Source: Paenibacillus ihbetae
Lineage (GTDB): Bacteria; Bacillota; Bacilli; Paenibacillales; Paenibacillaceae
Assembly: GCF_002741055.1 (NCBI RefSeq)
Contig: NZ_CP016809.1
Location: 3,060,501-3,124,500 of the forward strand
Reading direction: 5' to 3'
DNA length: 64,000 nt
Shown here: piece by piece, positions 19,307 to 28,676 of the stretch
Layout of the letters: each line of letters opens with the position of its first letter
Position numbering within the stretch: position 1 is the stretch's first letter
Program-made: the position numbers and the translations under genes
Notes under the pieces: model-generated
What the model was told of the DNA's origin: nothing
Database searches by the model: none
The model's input: only the letters and a program-made list of their open reading frames with translations

Positions 19307-21787
19307 TTACCGATCGGGACGGCACCGGAACGTGAGCCGTGCTCCAGGCCTCAGCCGTAAGGCGAAGCAGCGGCGGCCCTGCTCCGACGGCTGAACATCC
19401 CCTTCTCCGGAGAATGAGCATGCTCCGGTCCATTCCGGCAAGGAAACGACCGTATCGGTCTGTCGCTCGGCGTGAAGCTCGGCCTGCAGCCATCCGGTAT
19501 CGGTGTCCCACTCGGCGGCAATCTGCCCCGTATGGAATCTCCAACCGGCATACCGGCCCCTGCGCCAGCGTCGAGGCAGGGCTGGGAGCAGCCTCACCAT
19601 GCGCGGCGATACCTGCAGCAGCATTTCCTGCACCGCATGAACCCATCCCATATTCGCATCGAGCTGAACAGGGGCAGCAGGCATATCCATGCAAATCCCC
19701 ATGCCTCTCCAATCGTTATGGAGCGTAAACAGATTTGGCAGCAGACAGGAGCGCGCCAGCATATCCAGACATTCCAGCGCATGATCCCCATCGCCAAGCC
19801 GGGCGTAGATGGAAGCCATATGGGCCAGCGACCAGCCGCTTTGCGCCTCGATGCGGCGCAGCCGCACCGCGTTCTCGCAGGCGCTGAACAGCTCAGGTGA
19901 CGATTCCCGGGTAATTTCATGACCGGGAAACAGAGGGTAGATATGCGAAAGATGCCGATGATCATAGCGATCCTCGAAGGCGGGATCCAGCCATTCCGCC
20001 AAGGCGCCGTCACGGTTCGTCCGATAGGGCGGAATTTTCGCCAGCATCCGTTCGTATGCGGCTCGTTCCATATCCGGAACGCCGATCGCTCTTCCCGCTT
20101 CGATGAGATGGGTAAGCAATTCCTTCAGAATGGCTATGTCCATCGTTGCATTCACCGTCGTCGGCATGGGGTGAGCCAGCTGTCTGCCGTCTTCGGGCAT
20201 AAAATTGCGCGGCGTATTCTCCGGTGAAACCGAAGGATACAGCTTGAGGAAGCCGTCCTCGCCTTCCGTCGCAAAATCGGCATAGAATTGCCAGGCCTCC
20301 TGCATAAACGGCAGCGTCTCCTCTTGAAGAAACCGGGTATCCCCCGTGTACAGAAAGTGCTCGTAGAAATGCCGGGACAGCCACCCGGCAGCCCCCGTCC
20401 AGTTCAAGATGACGGGCACGATCTGACTGGGTGAGCCGATCCCTGGCGTGGTGCCTGCCGGAATGTATATCCCTCTGCAGCCGTACAGCTTGCGGGCATT
20501 GTCGCGGAAATCCTCCATCAGACTGCCGTAATAACGGAATAAGGGCTTGACCAGCTCGGACAATCCGCCGACATTGGCATGCCAGTGCATCATCTGTATG
20601 TTTTCGTTGGCCATGTGATGGCACCAGACCAGACGGTAGTCACCGCCCCATAAGCCGTATAACCCGAACGGACCCGATTCCGCCCCTGTCCCGCTGATGA
20701 ACAGATACCGGCCATACGCCCACATTTTGCGGGCAAGCGCAGCTGGGGCCTGGCCTTCATAAGCCTCCAGCAGCAGCTCTTCGCCTGAGCGACCGTCATC
20801 GGAGGCTCCGCTCAGCTCCAGGGCAGCGGAATGGAACAACGGCCCATGCAGCTCGGCATGCCGCTGAAGGAGCCGTTCGTATTCACATGCATCCGGAAGA
20901 GCAGCCAGCTCCTGCTCGAGCTCCTTCCACTTCGCTTCGCGCCGCCCTCCGACAAACACCTTAACAAGAATCAGCGCCTTTCGCATGGCTTCAAACCTGA
21001 TCGTCGTCCCTTCCTTACCGGTATGGGAGCGCCCGTCCTCGCCGATGATCCGCAGCACGGCCCCGAAGTCTTCCCCGTCATCGTTGCGGGCGGCATATCG
21101 GATATAGCAGCCTTCGGCTTGAATGGTCAGCGAATCGGCCAGCTCCTTAAACTCGGGGGAATCCCCCCAGCGCTCGCTCGGATAGAGTATCAGTCCAATC
21201 TCGCCGGAAACGGTGCAGAGCTTCCCTCCTCCATCCCCTGGATCGCCAGCTCGCTCGGCTCGTGCACCGGAAGGGGAGCAATCTTCCCATACAGGCTCAC
21301 CGAGGCGGATGTCGTAAACGACAACCGAATCCGCGCGGGAAACAAACAGCCGCCTGACATACCGGGACGCACCATCGGACCACCGGACGGATACCTCCCC
21401 TGTCTCCATATCAAGCGTACGCCGGTATTCCCGGAATGCCCGGCTTCCAGGCATCCGCAGCTGGATCGCCGCCAGCGGAAACCGGGAGGCAAGCTTGGTG
21501 CCGTACCCCCGCTCCCGCAATGCGTTCGCCAGCTTCCAGCTGGCTTCGGCATGGCGCCCTTCATCCATTAATCTTCGCGTTTCCGGCAGTGCAGAACTGA
21601 CATCCGGCAACGGGTCCTTCCGTCCCCAATGCCACAGCCCTTCATGGTTCAGCAGCACCGTCTCTTCCTGAACCCCGCCGAAGACGGAGGCCCCGATCGT
21701 GCCGTTCCCGGATGGCAGCGCCTCTCGCCACATATTGCGCCACCAGGATGCCGGATATCGCAAAGTCAGCAGATTCCCGGCATTCAT
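19307..21787 (-). CDS. Glycoside hydrolase family 95-type (alpha-L-fucosidase/galactosidase-like)
   Basis: 826-aa cytoplasmic enzyme, last gene of the pectin cluster. The N terminus (LRYPASWWRNMWREALPSGN, then GTIGASVFGG) is the GH95 beta-sandwich entry motif. The (alpha/alpha)6 barrel carries MANENIQMMHWHANVGGLSEL near residue 390, the NWTGAAGW region, and DRYDHRHLSHIYPLFPGHEI near 600. GH95 enzymes invert alpha-1,2-L-fucosyl or alpha-L-galactosyl linkages; both sugars occur on rhamnogalacturonan and xyloglucan side chains. No signal peptide, so it acts on imported oligosaccharides. It overlaps the upstream GH105 gene by 4 nt (ATGA). Confidence 0.85.
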   Translation of the reverse strand: MNAGNLLTLRYPASWWRNMWREALPSGNGTIGASVFGGVQEETVLLNHEGLWHWGRKDPLPDVSSALPETRRLMDEGRHAEASWKLANALRERGYGTKLASRFPLAAIQLRMPGSRAFREYRRTLDMETGEVSVRWSDGASRYVRRLFVSRADSVVVYDIRLGEPVWEDCSPSGARAERAGDPGDGGGKLCTVSGEIGLILYPSERWGDSPEFKELADSLTIQAEGCYIRYAARNDDGEDFGAVLRIIGEDGRSHTGKEGTTIRFEAMRKALILVKVFVGGRREAKWKELEQELAALPDACEYERLLQRHAELHGPLFHSAALELSGASDDGRSGEELLLEAYEGQAPAALARKMWAYGRYLFISGTGAESGPFGLYGLWGGDYRLVWCHHMANENIQMMHWHANVGGLSELVKPLFRYYGSLMEDFRDNARKLYGCRGIYIPAGTTPGIGSPSQIVPVILNWTGAAGWLSRHFYEHFLYTGDTRFLQEETLPFMQEAWQFYADFATEGEDGFLKLYPSVSPENTPRNFMPEDGRQLAHPMPTTVNATMDIAILKELLTHLIEAGRAIGVPDMERAAYERMLAKIPPYRTNRDGALAEWLDPAFEDRYDHRHLSHIYPLFPGHEITRESSPELFSACENAVRLRRIEAQSGWSLAHMASIYARLGDGDHALECLDMLARSCLLPNLFTLHNDWRGMGICMDMPAAPVQLDANMGWVHAVQEMLLQVSPRMVRLLPALPRRWRRGRYAGWRFHTGQIAAEWDTDTGWLQAELHAERQTDTVVSLPEWTGACSFSGEGDVQPSEQGRRCFALRLRPGARLTFRCRPDR

Positions 21788-22929
21788 TGAGGGCGACCGC
21801 CTTCCCCTTCCGCCGCCAGTCTCTCCATTTCCATGCTGGCCAGCAGGAGCGGAGCGACGCCCATTAACGAGTCGCTGACAACCTGCTCGCTGATATAGTA
21901 CGCATACGAGCCGTCACGGTATTTGCGCCCGCCAAGTCCTGCGCCGTGGCAAATGCTGTGAAGATGGACACCCTCCCCGTCCACGGTAACGAAGCGCTTC
22001 TTAATGCCTTCATAGGCGCGTTCCACGACCTCCCGGTCGATTTCGGCCAAATACTTGAGGCGAATGCCCTTCGCCAAAGCGTAGGTCAGCATGCAGGAAC
22101 CGGAAGCTTCCAGATAGTTGCCCTGCCGGCCGTTGCAGTCCATGACCTGATACCACAAACCGCTTGCCTGATCCTGAACCCGTACAAGGGCATTGGCCAT
22201 CCGCTCGAAAATGCCCATCAGCTGCCCGCGCTGCGGATGCCGGACCGGGAAGAACTCCAGGACATCCACAAGCGCCATGGCATACCACCCCATGGCGCGT
22301 CCCCAGACGTGCCGTGAGCGCCCGGTCTCCTTATCGCACCAGCGCTGCTCCCGGCTCTCGTCATAGGCATGATGCAGCAGCCCCGTCTCTGGATTGCGCG
22401 TCCTCCGCTCGATAAGCAGCAGCTGCCGTGCTGCCTCGTCAAACCATTCCGGCTCCCCGAACGCAGCCGCATACTCCGCCATGAACGGAGAGGACATATA
22501 AAGACCGTCCAGCCACATCTGATACGGATAAATCTTTTTGTGCCAAAAACCGCCCTCATCCGTCCGCGGCTGCCCGATCAGCTGGGACGCAAGCAGCTCG
22601 GCGGCTTGGCGGTACCTGGCTTCCCCCGTGGTCCGCCACAGGCGGAGCAGATTTTTGCCTTTGTTGATATGATCCAGATTGTATTCCTCAAGCGTGTACC
22701 CTGCGATCGAGCCGTCATCCCGGATAAAGACATCCATGTGGCGCTTAACCGCCTCATGATACCGCTGCTCACCTGTCCAATCGCCCAGCCTTCCAAGCGC
22801 GGTTAGAGCCATTCCAGCCACATATCCCCACTTGTTGGCGATGCCCGGGTGATACCCGTCCACGCAGGCGGACAGGATCGTGTCGCCGATGCGGACCGGC
22901 ATCCGTTCCGTAACTGTTGCTTCTGTCAA
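21784..22929 (-). CDS. GH88/GH105 unsaturated rhamnogalacturonyl hydrolase (YteR/YesR-like)
   Basis: 381-aa (alpha/alpha)6-barrel enzyme that hydrates and removes the 4,5-unsaturated galacturonyl residue left at the non-reducing end by pectate or rhamnogalacturonan lyases. D141 in YQMWLDGLYMSSPFMAEY and D86 in NLDHINKGK correspond in spacing to the catalytic D143 and D88 of B. subtilis YteR. The C terminus has EASGSCMLTYALAKGI and the SHSYY-like DGSYAYYISE segment. No signal peptide. It starts at TTG with AAAGGAG 9 nt upstream and overlaps the GH95 gene downstream by 4 nt. Confidence 0.92.
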   Translation of the reverse strand: MTEATVTERMPVRIGDTILSACVDGYHPGIANKWGYVAGMALTALGRLGDWTGEQRYHEAVKRHMDVFIRDDGSIAGYTLEEYNLDHINKGKNLLRLWRTTGEARYRQAAELLASQLIGQPRTDEGGFWHKKIYPYQMWLDGLYMSSPFMAEYAAAFGEPEWFDEAARQLLLIERRTRNPETGLLHHAYDESREQRWCDKETGRSRHVWGRAMGWYAMALVDVLEFFPVRHPQRGQLMGIFERMANALVRVQDQASGLWYQVMDCNGRQGNYLEASGSCMLTYALAKGIRLKYLAEIDREVVERAYEGIKKRFVTVDGEGVHLHSICHGAGLGGRKYRDGSYAYYISEQVVSDSLMGVAPLLLASMEMERLAAEGEGGRPQ

Positions 22930-22954
22930 TGTAATTCACTCCTTTCTCTTCATT

Positions 22955-24100
22955 TCAGACCGAGAACGGGGGCAGCATATCGAACTGATCGGGCATGTCA
23001 ACCAAATACAGGTTGGCGTAGCCGTTTTTGTCGCTTGTGAACAGCAGCCGTTTGCCCTCCGGATCAAAGCGCGGATGCGCATGCACCTTCTGGGAGTGAA
23101 AGCTGCACCGCAGCTCGCACAGCATGCTCGGCCCCTGATATATCCCGCCGGCGTCCTTGCGCCACACCGAGAGCGTGCGGACCGCCCCCTTGCCGTCGAC
23201 GACGGCCTGCCCGAGGCCATCGGCATACGCATGCCACGTATCAAAGCCGAATTCCGTCTCCTCCATCGCCGTATTGTCATACCGGATGCTGCCGAAAAAA
23301 TTCGTGCCGTCTACGCGAAAGCCGTGATACCCGATCGTTACGCCGTCGGGATAAAAGAACTCATGGCCTACTTTCTCTCCCGGCTCGAGGCGCTCCCGGA
23401 TTTTCCAAACCTCTCCGCTCCGCAGATCCAGCCCCCATATGCGATGGTCCACCTCATGCCAGGGGCCTTCGTGGCAGAACGTCATCAGCCACGGCTCCAC
23501 CGGCGAAGCGTTGATATGGGTGATGAAGTTATGGTCTTCATACAGTGTCTCCGGCTGCGTCCTCCCTTCCGCATCCAGCCGGATGATCCGGCTGTCGGGC
23601 TGAGCCTGCATCAACTCGCGGTGGCCGACGTAGCCATTGCCCAGATCAAGCTTGATCCGGTCCGACAGATCTTCCTGGATGCACGTAACCACCGACCGGC
23701 CGCCGGCCGGGCAGCTTAAATTGCCGATCGTGTAGCCCTGAGGCGCCTCATATAGCTCCACTTCCTCCAGCGTTGCAAGATCGAGCCGGCGTACGCTTCG
23801 GCCCACCCGGACGAATGCCGCGGTCCCATCCGGCAGCAGACAGGCATCGAGCTCATCATTATCCGGATAATCGGTCAACTGCAGCATCTCGCCGCTCTCC
23901 ACCTCCATGCTGTACAGGTTGGCGCTGTTTTCGCGGTCCGATACGAACAGCAGCCGCCGTCCCCCGTCATACCATCCGTTTTCCGTAAAATACAAATGGT
24001 GGCTGTGTGCCTTGTAGTCGGTCAGCTGCGCGACCTCAACTCCCGTCAACCGGTCCCGGTATTGCCTCCGTTCCGGTTTCCATACCGTTCCTTTTGCCAT
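22955..24100 (-). CDS. Oligogalacturonate lyase (PL22)
   Basis: 381-aa seven-bladed beta-propeller enzyme of the oligogalacturonide lyase family, which splits digalacturonate and unsaturated digalacturonate in the cytoplasm to 5-keto-4-deoxyuronate. Visible features: WKPERRQYRDRLTGVEVAQLTD at the N terminus, repeated propeller strands (RLLFVSDRENSANLYSMEVE and RLLFTSDKNGYANLYLVDMP near the two ends), H246 in VGHEFFYPDG and the manganese-binding pattern Q337-x-x-H340-x-H342 in SQKVHAHPRFDP. ATG 24100 is preferred because GAGGAAGG lies 4 nt upstream. Cotranscribed with the GH105 gene 25 nt downstream. Confidence 0.92.
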   Translation of the reverse strand: MAKGTVWKPERRQYRDRLTGVEVAQLTDYKAHSHHLYFTENGWYDGGRRLLFVSDRENSANLYSMEVESGEMLQLTDYPDNDELDACLLPDGTAAFVRVGRSVRRLDLATLEEVELYEAPQGYTIGNLSCPAGGRSVVTCIQEDLSDRIKLDLGNGYVGHRELMQAQPDSRIIRLDAEGRTQPETLYEDHNFITHINASPVEPWLMTFCHEGPWHEVDHRIWGLDLRSGEVWKIRERLEPGEKVGHEFFYPDGVTIGYHGFRVDGTNFFGSIRYDNTAMEETEFGFDTWHAYADGLGQAVVDGKGAVRTLSVWRKDAGGIYQGPSMLCELRCSFHSQKVHAHPRFDPEGKRLLFTSDKNGYANLYLVDMPDQFDMLPPFSV

Positions 24101-24168
24101 AATGCCTTCCTCCAGTCCAGCGTATTCCCCATCCTTCGAACCAGGGTTCATCCAATGCTACAACAATG

Positions 24169-26229
24169 CTACAACCACGGCTTCAATCCTTCCCACTGCA
24201 CATTCCAGCCGCTGGACGGAAATCCGGGAGCGCCCGGGTCCTCCTGCCCCTCCCAGCCGCAGGCCATCATGGCAACCGCCGCAAGCAGTCCGCCATTGCC
24301 CGGCAGGTATGCGGACAAGCCGGGACGCTGATAATTGTGCCCATTCGGCAAATACGTGTTCTTCACCTCGTCCATCAAGAGAAAATCGACAGCCAGATCG
24401 CGCTCGCCTAGCCTGGCCGCCGTCATGGCACATACCGGAAAGTCCCATCCCCATGCCGTCTCCCACTGCCACACGTCCTTCACCTTCTTCAGCGTACGGC
24501 GCATCGTTTCCCGATCGATCAGCCTGCCCGGAAGCACGCCCAGCGCACACAGCATGGACGGATGATCATGATTCTTCGCCGTAAACGTATCTGGGGCCAG
24601 CGCATGAGCCAAATAGACGCCATCCTTCTGCGGCGGCGATGCCATCCTGCCTGCTACCTCCGCCCAGCGCGGATTCGGCCGGATCCCCATGCGGCCGGCC
24701 CACTTCACCGCAATATGAAGGCCATATCTCCAATATTCCAGCTCATACGGCGGGTTGACGCTGCCGTCCATAGGGTGGCATTCCTGCGCAGGAATGAGCG
24801 GCGGACCGAGATCGAAAGCGCCGGTCTCCTCATTCCAATGGGCATAGGACACCATAAAGTCAGCCGATTCGAACACGATGTCGCGGAGTCTTCGCAGTGT
24901 CGCCGTTGTCGGTTCCGCCTTATAGCACAGCTCCGCCATCGCGATCGGATGCGGCTGCTGCCAGATCAGGCCGGGAGCGACGGGCGACGGACAGGGATAG
25001 CCGTCAAAGCCCACCATCTTCGGCCAGCGGGCTCCCTCATAGCCTTGCATCCTGGCCAGCTCGCGGGCGACCGGCAGGATGCGGTCGTACCAGCCCATGC
25101 TGCGCCGCAGAATCGAAGCCCGGCCCCATAACGCAAAATGTGCCGCATGCCACCAGTGCATCTCCAGATGCGCTTTGCCGAACCAGCTGTTGTACATAAG
25201 GCCGGTTTCCTGCGGCGGCATGGAGCCGCCGCTGTGAACGGCGCACAGCCATTGCGACAAGACCACCCGCCGCTCCAGCTCAAAGGCCCGCGGATCGGAG
25301 CTGCCCTCGAAGCTGATCGCCCCCCCGCTCTGCCAGAAGGCTTCCCAGTGACGGGCGCTGGCTGCCGTTATGTCTTCCACCTCGGCGGCAGCGGGCGTAC
25401 TCGGAGCAAATCCGACGGAGAACGCCAGCTCGTCAACATGCGTTTCGCCCGTTCCTTCCGGATGCAGCGTAAACTCATGCTGACCCGTCTGCTCGAGCCG
25501 CCCCCCGCTCCACTGCCACCGGACGGCATAGCGGTCCTCATCCATCGTTCGTTCGATCCAGGCCGCCCCATCCTCCTGCCGGAGCAGAACCGTTTCATGA
25601 CGATGGTCATTCGCCCAGTCGAGCTGCACGGACTTGGACCAGGAGGTGTGCGTCATATCCGGTGCGGGAAAGCGGATAAATACCTGCAGCTGCCCTTTGC
25701 CAACAAGCGGCGAGACGACTTTCACGCCCAGCAAATCCGCATCAGGATGGCAAACCGTCGTCACGTCGACAGGCACCCCGCGAACGGTAAAGCGGCTAGA
25801 CAGGACCCCGGTCCAGAGGTCGAGCTTTTGCCGAAATCCGCCCGCATGACCGTAATCAAGCTCCTCTCCCGACTCATCCAAAAATCGGAAGGCCAGGCGG
25901 CCGAGATGAAGGCGATGGGGATTTTGCCTCAGCCATTGATACGCCTCCTCCCGATCCCCGGGCTTCATCGGATAACCGACCTTGCGGCCATGCGTGTCAA
26001 ACGGTTGAAGCGCGGCATCCTTCCAATCGAATCGGCGGCGTCCCCCCGTAAAGTGCCAGCCCCAGTTCGATTGGGTCCCGAGCGGCACCTCGTATTGCTC
26101 GGGAAACGTCTGCAGCCCGGTAATATCCGCGGTAAACGCGAATTCCCCATTGCCGACCGACAGCGGCGATAATGGATTCAGCCTGTCGAACTCCGGATGA
26201 TGTCGTTCTACAATCTGCTTTCTCTCCAT
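24169..26229 (-). CDS. Six-hairpin glycosidase-like protein, specificity unknown
   Basis: 686-aa protein with an N-terminal beta-sandwich (to about residue 270) and a C-terminal (alpha/alpha)6 toroid, the architecture shared by GH65, GH95 and relatives. Seen are LSVGNGEFAFTADITGLQTF near the N terminus, then LMYNSWFGKAHLEMHWWHAAHFALWGR near residue 370, IPAQECHPMDGSVNPPYELEYW near 480 and NHDHPSML near 560. The glutamates in AQECHP and ELEYW are candidate acids. No signal peptide. Start chosen at 26229 (AAGGAG at 9 nt); ATG 26259 is possible. Its cluster suggests an enzyme for pectin-derived side chains, but I cannot name the family. Confidence 0.7.
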   Translation of the reverse strand: MERKQIVERHHPEFDRLNPLSPLSVGNGEFAFTADITGLQTFPEQYEVPLGTQSNWGWHFTGGRRRFDWKDAALQPFDTHGRKVGYPMKPGDREEAYQWLRQNPHRLHLGRLAFRFLDESGEELDYGHAGGFRQKLDLWTGVLSSRFTVRGVPVDVTTVCHPDADLLGVKVVSPLVGKGQLQVFIRFPAPDMTHTSWSKSVQLDWANDHRHETVLLRQEDGAAWIERTMDEDRYAVRWQWSGGRLEQTGQHEFTLHPEGTGETHVDELAFSVGFAPSTPAAAEVEDITAASARHWEAFWQSGGAISFEGSSDPRAFELERRVVLSQWLCAVHSGGSMPPQETGLMYNSWFGKAHLEMHWWHAAHFALWGRASILRRSMGWYDRILPVARELARMQGYEGARWPKMVGFDGYPCPSPVAPGLIWQQPHPIAMAELCYKAEPTTATLRRLRDIVFESADFMVSYAHWNEETGAFDLGPPLIPAQECHPMDGSVNPPYELEYWRYGLHIAVKWAGRMGIRPNPRWAEVAGRMASPPQKDGVYLAHALAPDTFTAKNHDHPSMLCALGVLPGRLIDRETMRRTLKKVKDVWQWETAWGWDFPVCAMTAARLGERDLAVDFLLMDEVKNTYLPNGHNYQRPGLSAYLPGNGGLLAAVAMMACGWEGQEDPGAPGFPSSGWNVQWEGLKPWL

Positions 26230-26265
26230 CTCCATGCTCTCCTTCCATGCTGTGGACATGCCCTG

Positions 26266-28539
26266 TTATTCGTATAAGGCGTCCATTCGGGTTCTCATCA
26301 TATCCCGGTACTTTCCCGGGGTGATATCCTTGAATTTGCGGAAGCTCCGGATGAAGCTGTTCTCGTGCTGATAACCAACCATCAGGGCGATATCGGATAT
26401 TTTCCGGTCGGTCTTGATCAGCAGCTCCCCGGCGCGTTCCATCCGCAGCCGGGTTAAGTAGTTGTAAATCGTTTCATTGGTCTCCTGCTTGAACAGCTGG
26501 CTGGCCAAGCTGCTGCTGATGCCGATGGAGTCGGCGATTTCCGGAATGCCGATCGGCTCTCCGAGATGCTGCTCCATGTATTCCATCATCCGCTGGCACA
26601 GGATAAAATCCTTGCTTCCGATCAAGCGTCGGTAGCGTTCGGACAATGCGTTAATCAGGCCCGTCAGCTCCGCTTCGATGTCCTCGATATACATCGTGGC
26701 GAGCCGGCCGGCCGATTCTGCCTCGGCTCCTTCCCCGCCCGGGCAGAGTCCCTGCAAGCGTTCCAATAAAGACTGCAGCGCGGCAAGCGCTTCCGTCGGA
26801 TACCAATATCGACTGCGGATATTGCCGGCAATACGCTCCAGCAGGGCCACCGCTTTTTCCCCTTCCCCGCTCTCCACGGCGGCCAGCAATTCCCGTATTC
26901 CGTCTTCCGGCGCTTGCTTGTCGGTTACCTCATGGGCGGATACGTCCTGGAACGGCACGAGCTGGCCATAGCCTCTGTATAAACGGTAGGTTAACGCATT
27001 CTCCGCCTCCAGCATGGCCTGCTTCAATTTACAGACATCGCTTTGCGGCATGCTCATGCCCGCAGATACGCTGAACTTCAGCAGCCGGGACACCGTTTCG
27101 ATCGCCTCAGCCATTGGCGGACGTCCTTCGGCCTCCTGAGGCTGAAGGAGAATCGCCATTCGGTCTGCCCCGAAATCGGCGCAGGCGACCCTCCATTTCG
27201 GCTCATGCAGCTCGGCTATGATATTGGCCAAGGCGAACTTAAGCAAGGAATGATCGCTTGCCGGGAACCGGCGCGACCACGAGTCGTAACGGTCAATCGA
27301 CAGCACGGCTACCGTCACCGGAGCATCGGTCCATTCGGCAAAATAACGGGACCACTTCTCCCGGATCTCACGCCGTCCGCTCATATGCCCCGAGTGGATA
27401 TCGTGCAAAAATTTGGACGCCGCATCCGGGATCGTCTCCCGAACCAATTGGGACAGATGGGCATGGTTGCTCAGCAGCTCTCCAGCAAGCTTCTCCAGAT
27501 CGATGCGGTCCGGGCTGGACATCTTCCCTTCGTAGGCGCTAAACAACTGCTTCAGCCGCCGCACCGGCCGGAATGCAGCCGAGTTCACGTACAGGATCGT
27601 AAGCGCTCCCAGTGCCAGGGCAGCTACCGAGACCGACAGCACGGTGTCGCGCACCTTCTTGGACTGGGCCAGCAAACTGTCCTGCGACACGATGGATACA
27701 TATTTCCAGCCGGTGAGCGGCGATTCGATCTGGTTCACCAGCAGCTTCTGCCCTTCATGAACAAAATCGCCGAAGCGGTCCTCCTTCAGCTCGTTCAGCG
27801 CCTGGGTCACGGCATCCGGCTTAAACTCCGAATTGGAGACCGAGTACAGCACATGACCCTGCTGATCCACGATATACCGCATGCTGTCCACTTGCGAAAG
27901 CGCGGGCGGGTTAAGCTTGGCAAACAGCTCCGTTTCCCGCAAATTCACCGCTACGATGCCTCGAAATTTGCCCTGAATCATGATCTTTCGGAACAGCGTC
28001 AGCTCAGAGCCCTTGTTCCCCGCCCCCTCGGGAACATGCCGCTTGCGGATCGTCATCATGTCGTCACCGAATTCGTCCGCGATGCTGGTCCACTCGGAAT
28101 CCACGAAGGTCAGCCTGCTGGAGCTGTAGCCTTGGGGCAGTGAAACGAAGCTGCCCCGCTCGATGTCATAAACGTATATGCTGTTGATGTACTCCGAATT
28201 GTTGATCCAGGTGGACAGGAGCCGGTACAAGGTGGAAATATTGGAGACCGAATTCTGGTTCTCGCTCGTCAGGAAATGGTAAACATGCTCGTTCACGGCG
28301 ACCTGGACCGCGATTTTGTCGCTTTCCCGGATCGAGTCGTCAATGAATTTCATGCTGATCTGCAGCATTTGATGCTGCGGCTCGCTCAGCTCCTCCTGCA
28401 GCACCGATTTGGAGGTGTAATAGGAGGTCAGGCTGACGGCCAAAATGATCAAGAATACGGACACGGTCAAAATGAGCACCAGTCGGGCCTGCGTCTGGGC
28501 CAGCGAATATTTGAGCCACTTACCGATCGTTTGGAACAT
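26266..28539 (-). CDS. Membrane-bound AraC-family transcriptional regulator (YesS/YtdP-like)
   Basis: 757-aa one-component regulator. TM1 lies at about residues 20-40 and TM2 at about 299-318, enclosing an extracellular Cache-like sensor domain. A HAMP-like stretch (AFRPVRRLKQLF) follows, then a cytoplasmic linker with a GGDEF-like degenerate region (about 385-510), and a C-terminal AraC double helix-turn-helix from about 655 (YMEQHLGEPIGIPEIADSIG, YLTRLRMERAGELLI, IALMVGYQHENSFIRSFRKF). B. subtilis YesS has this layout and sits in the rhamnogalacturonan operon, so it likely senses pectin oligosaccharides and activates this cluster. Start set at ATG 28539 (GGGG at 6 nt); ATG 28545 has no room for a ribosome site. 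Confidence 0.88.
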   Translation of the reverse strand: MFQTIGKWLKYSLAQTQARLVLILTVSVFLIILAVSLTSYYTSKSVLQEELSEPQHQMLQISMKFIDDSIRESDKIAVQVAVNEHVYHFLTSENQNSVSNISTLYRLLSTWINNSEYINSIYVYDIERGSFVSLPQGYSSSRLTFVDSEWTSIADEFGDDMMTIRKRHVPEGAGNKGSELTLFRKIMIQGKFRGIVAVNLRETELFAKLNPPALSQVDSMRYIVDQQGHVLYSVSNSEFKPDAVTQALNELKEDRFGDFVHEGQKLLVNQIESPLTGWKYVSIVSQDSLLAQSKKVRDTVLSVSVAALALGALTILYVNSAAFRPVRRLKQLFSAYEGKMSSPDRIDLEKLAGELLSNHAHLSQLVRETIPDAASKFLHDIHSGHMSGRREIREKWSRYFAEWTDAPVTVAVLSIDRYDSWSRRFPASDHSLLKFALANIIAELHEPKWRVACADFGADRMAILLQPQEAEGRPPMAEAIETVSRLLKFSVSAGMSMPQSDVCKLKQAMLEAENALTYRLYRGYGQLVPFQDVSAHEVTDKQAPEDGIRELLAAVESGEGEKAVALLERIAGNIRSRYWYPTEALAALQSLLERLQGLCPGGEGAEAESAGRLATMYIEDIEAELTGLINALSERYRRLIGSKDFILCQRMMEYMEQHLGEPIGIPEIADSIGISSSLASQLFKQETNETIYNYLTRLRMERAGELLIKTDRKISDIALMVGYQHENSFIRSFRKFKDITPGKYRDMMRTRMDALYE

Positions 28540-28676
28540 ATCCATCCCCGCTTTACTACCAGTTTGGTTCCATTATAGCCTACGCTCCGCTCCTGCCGTC
28601 ATTAGGAATTAAGCGTTTTCACGCACTCCTGCCCCGTCCTACCTTTTAACTTATTGCGGATCTAAGTGTCCTGAAC

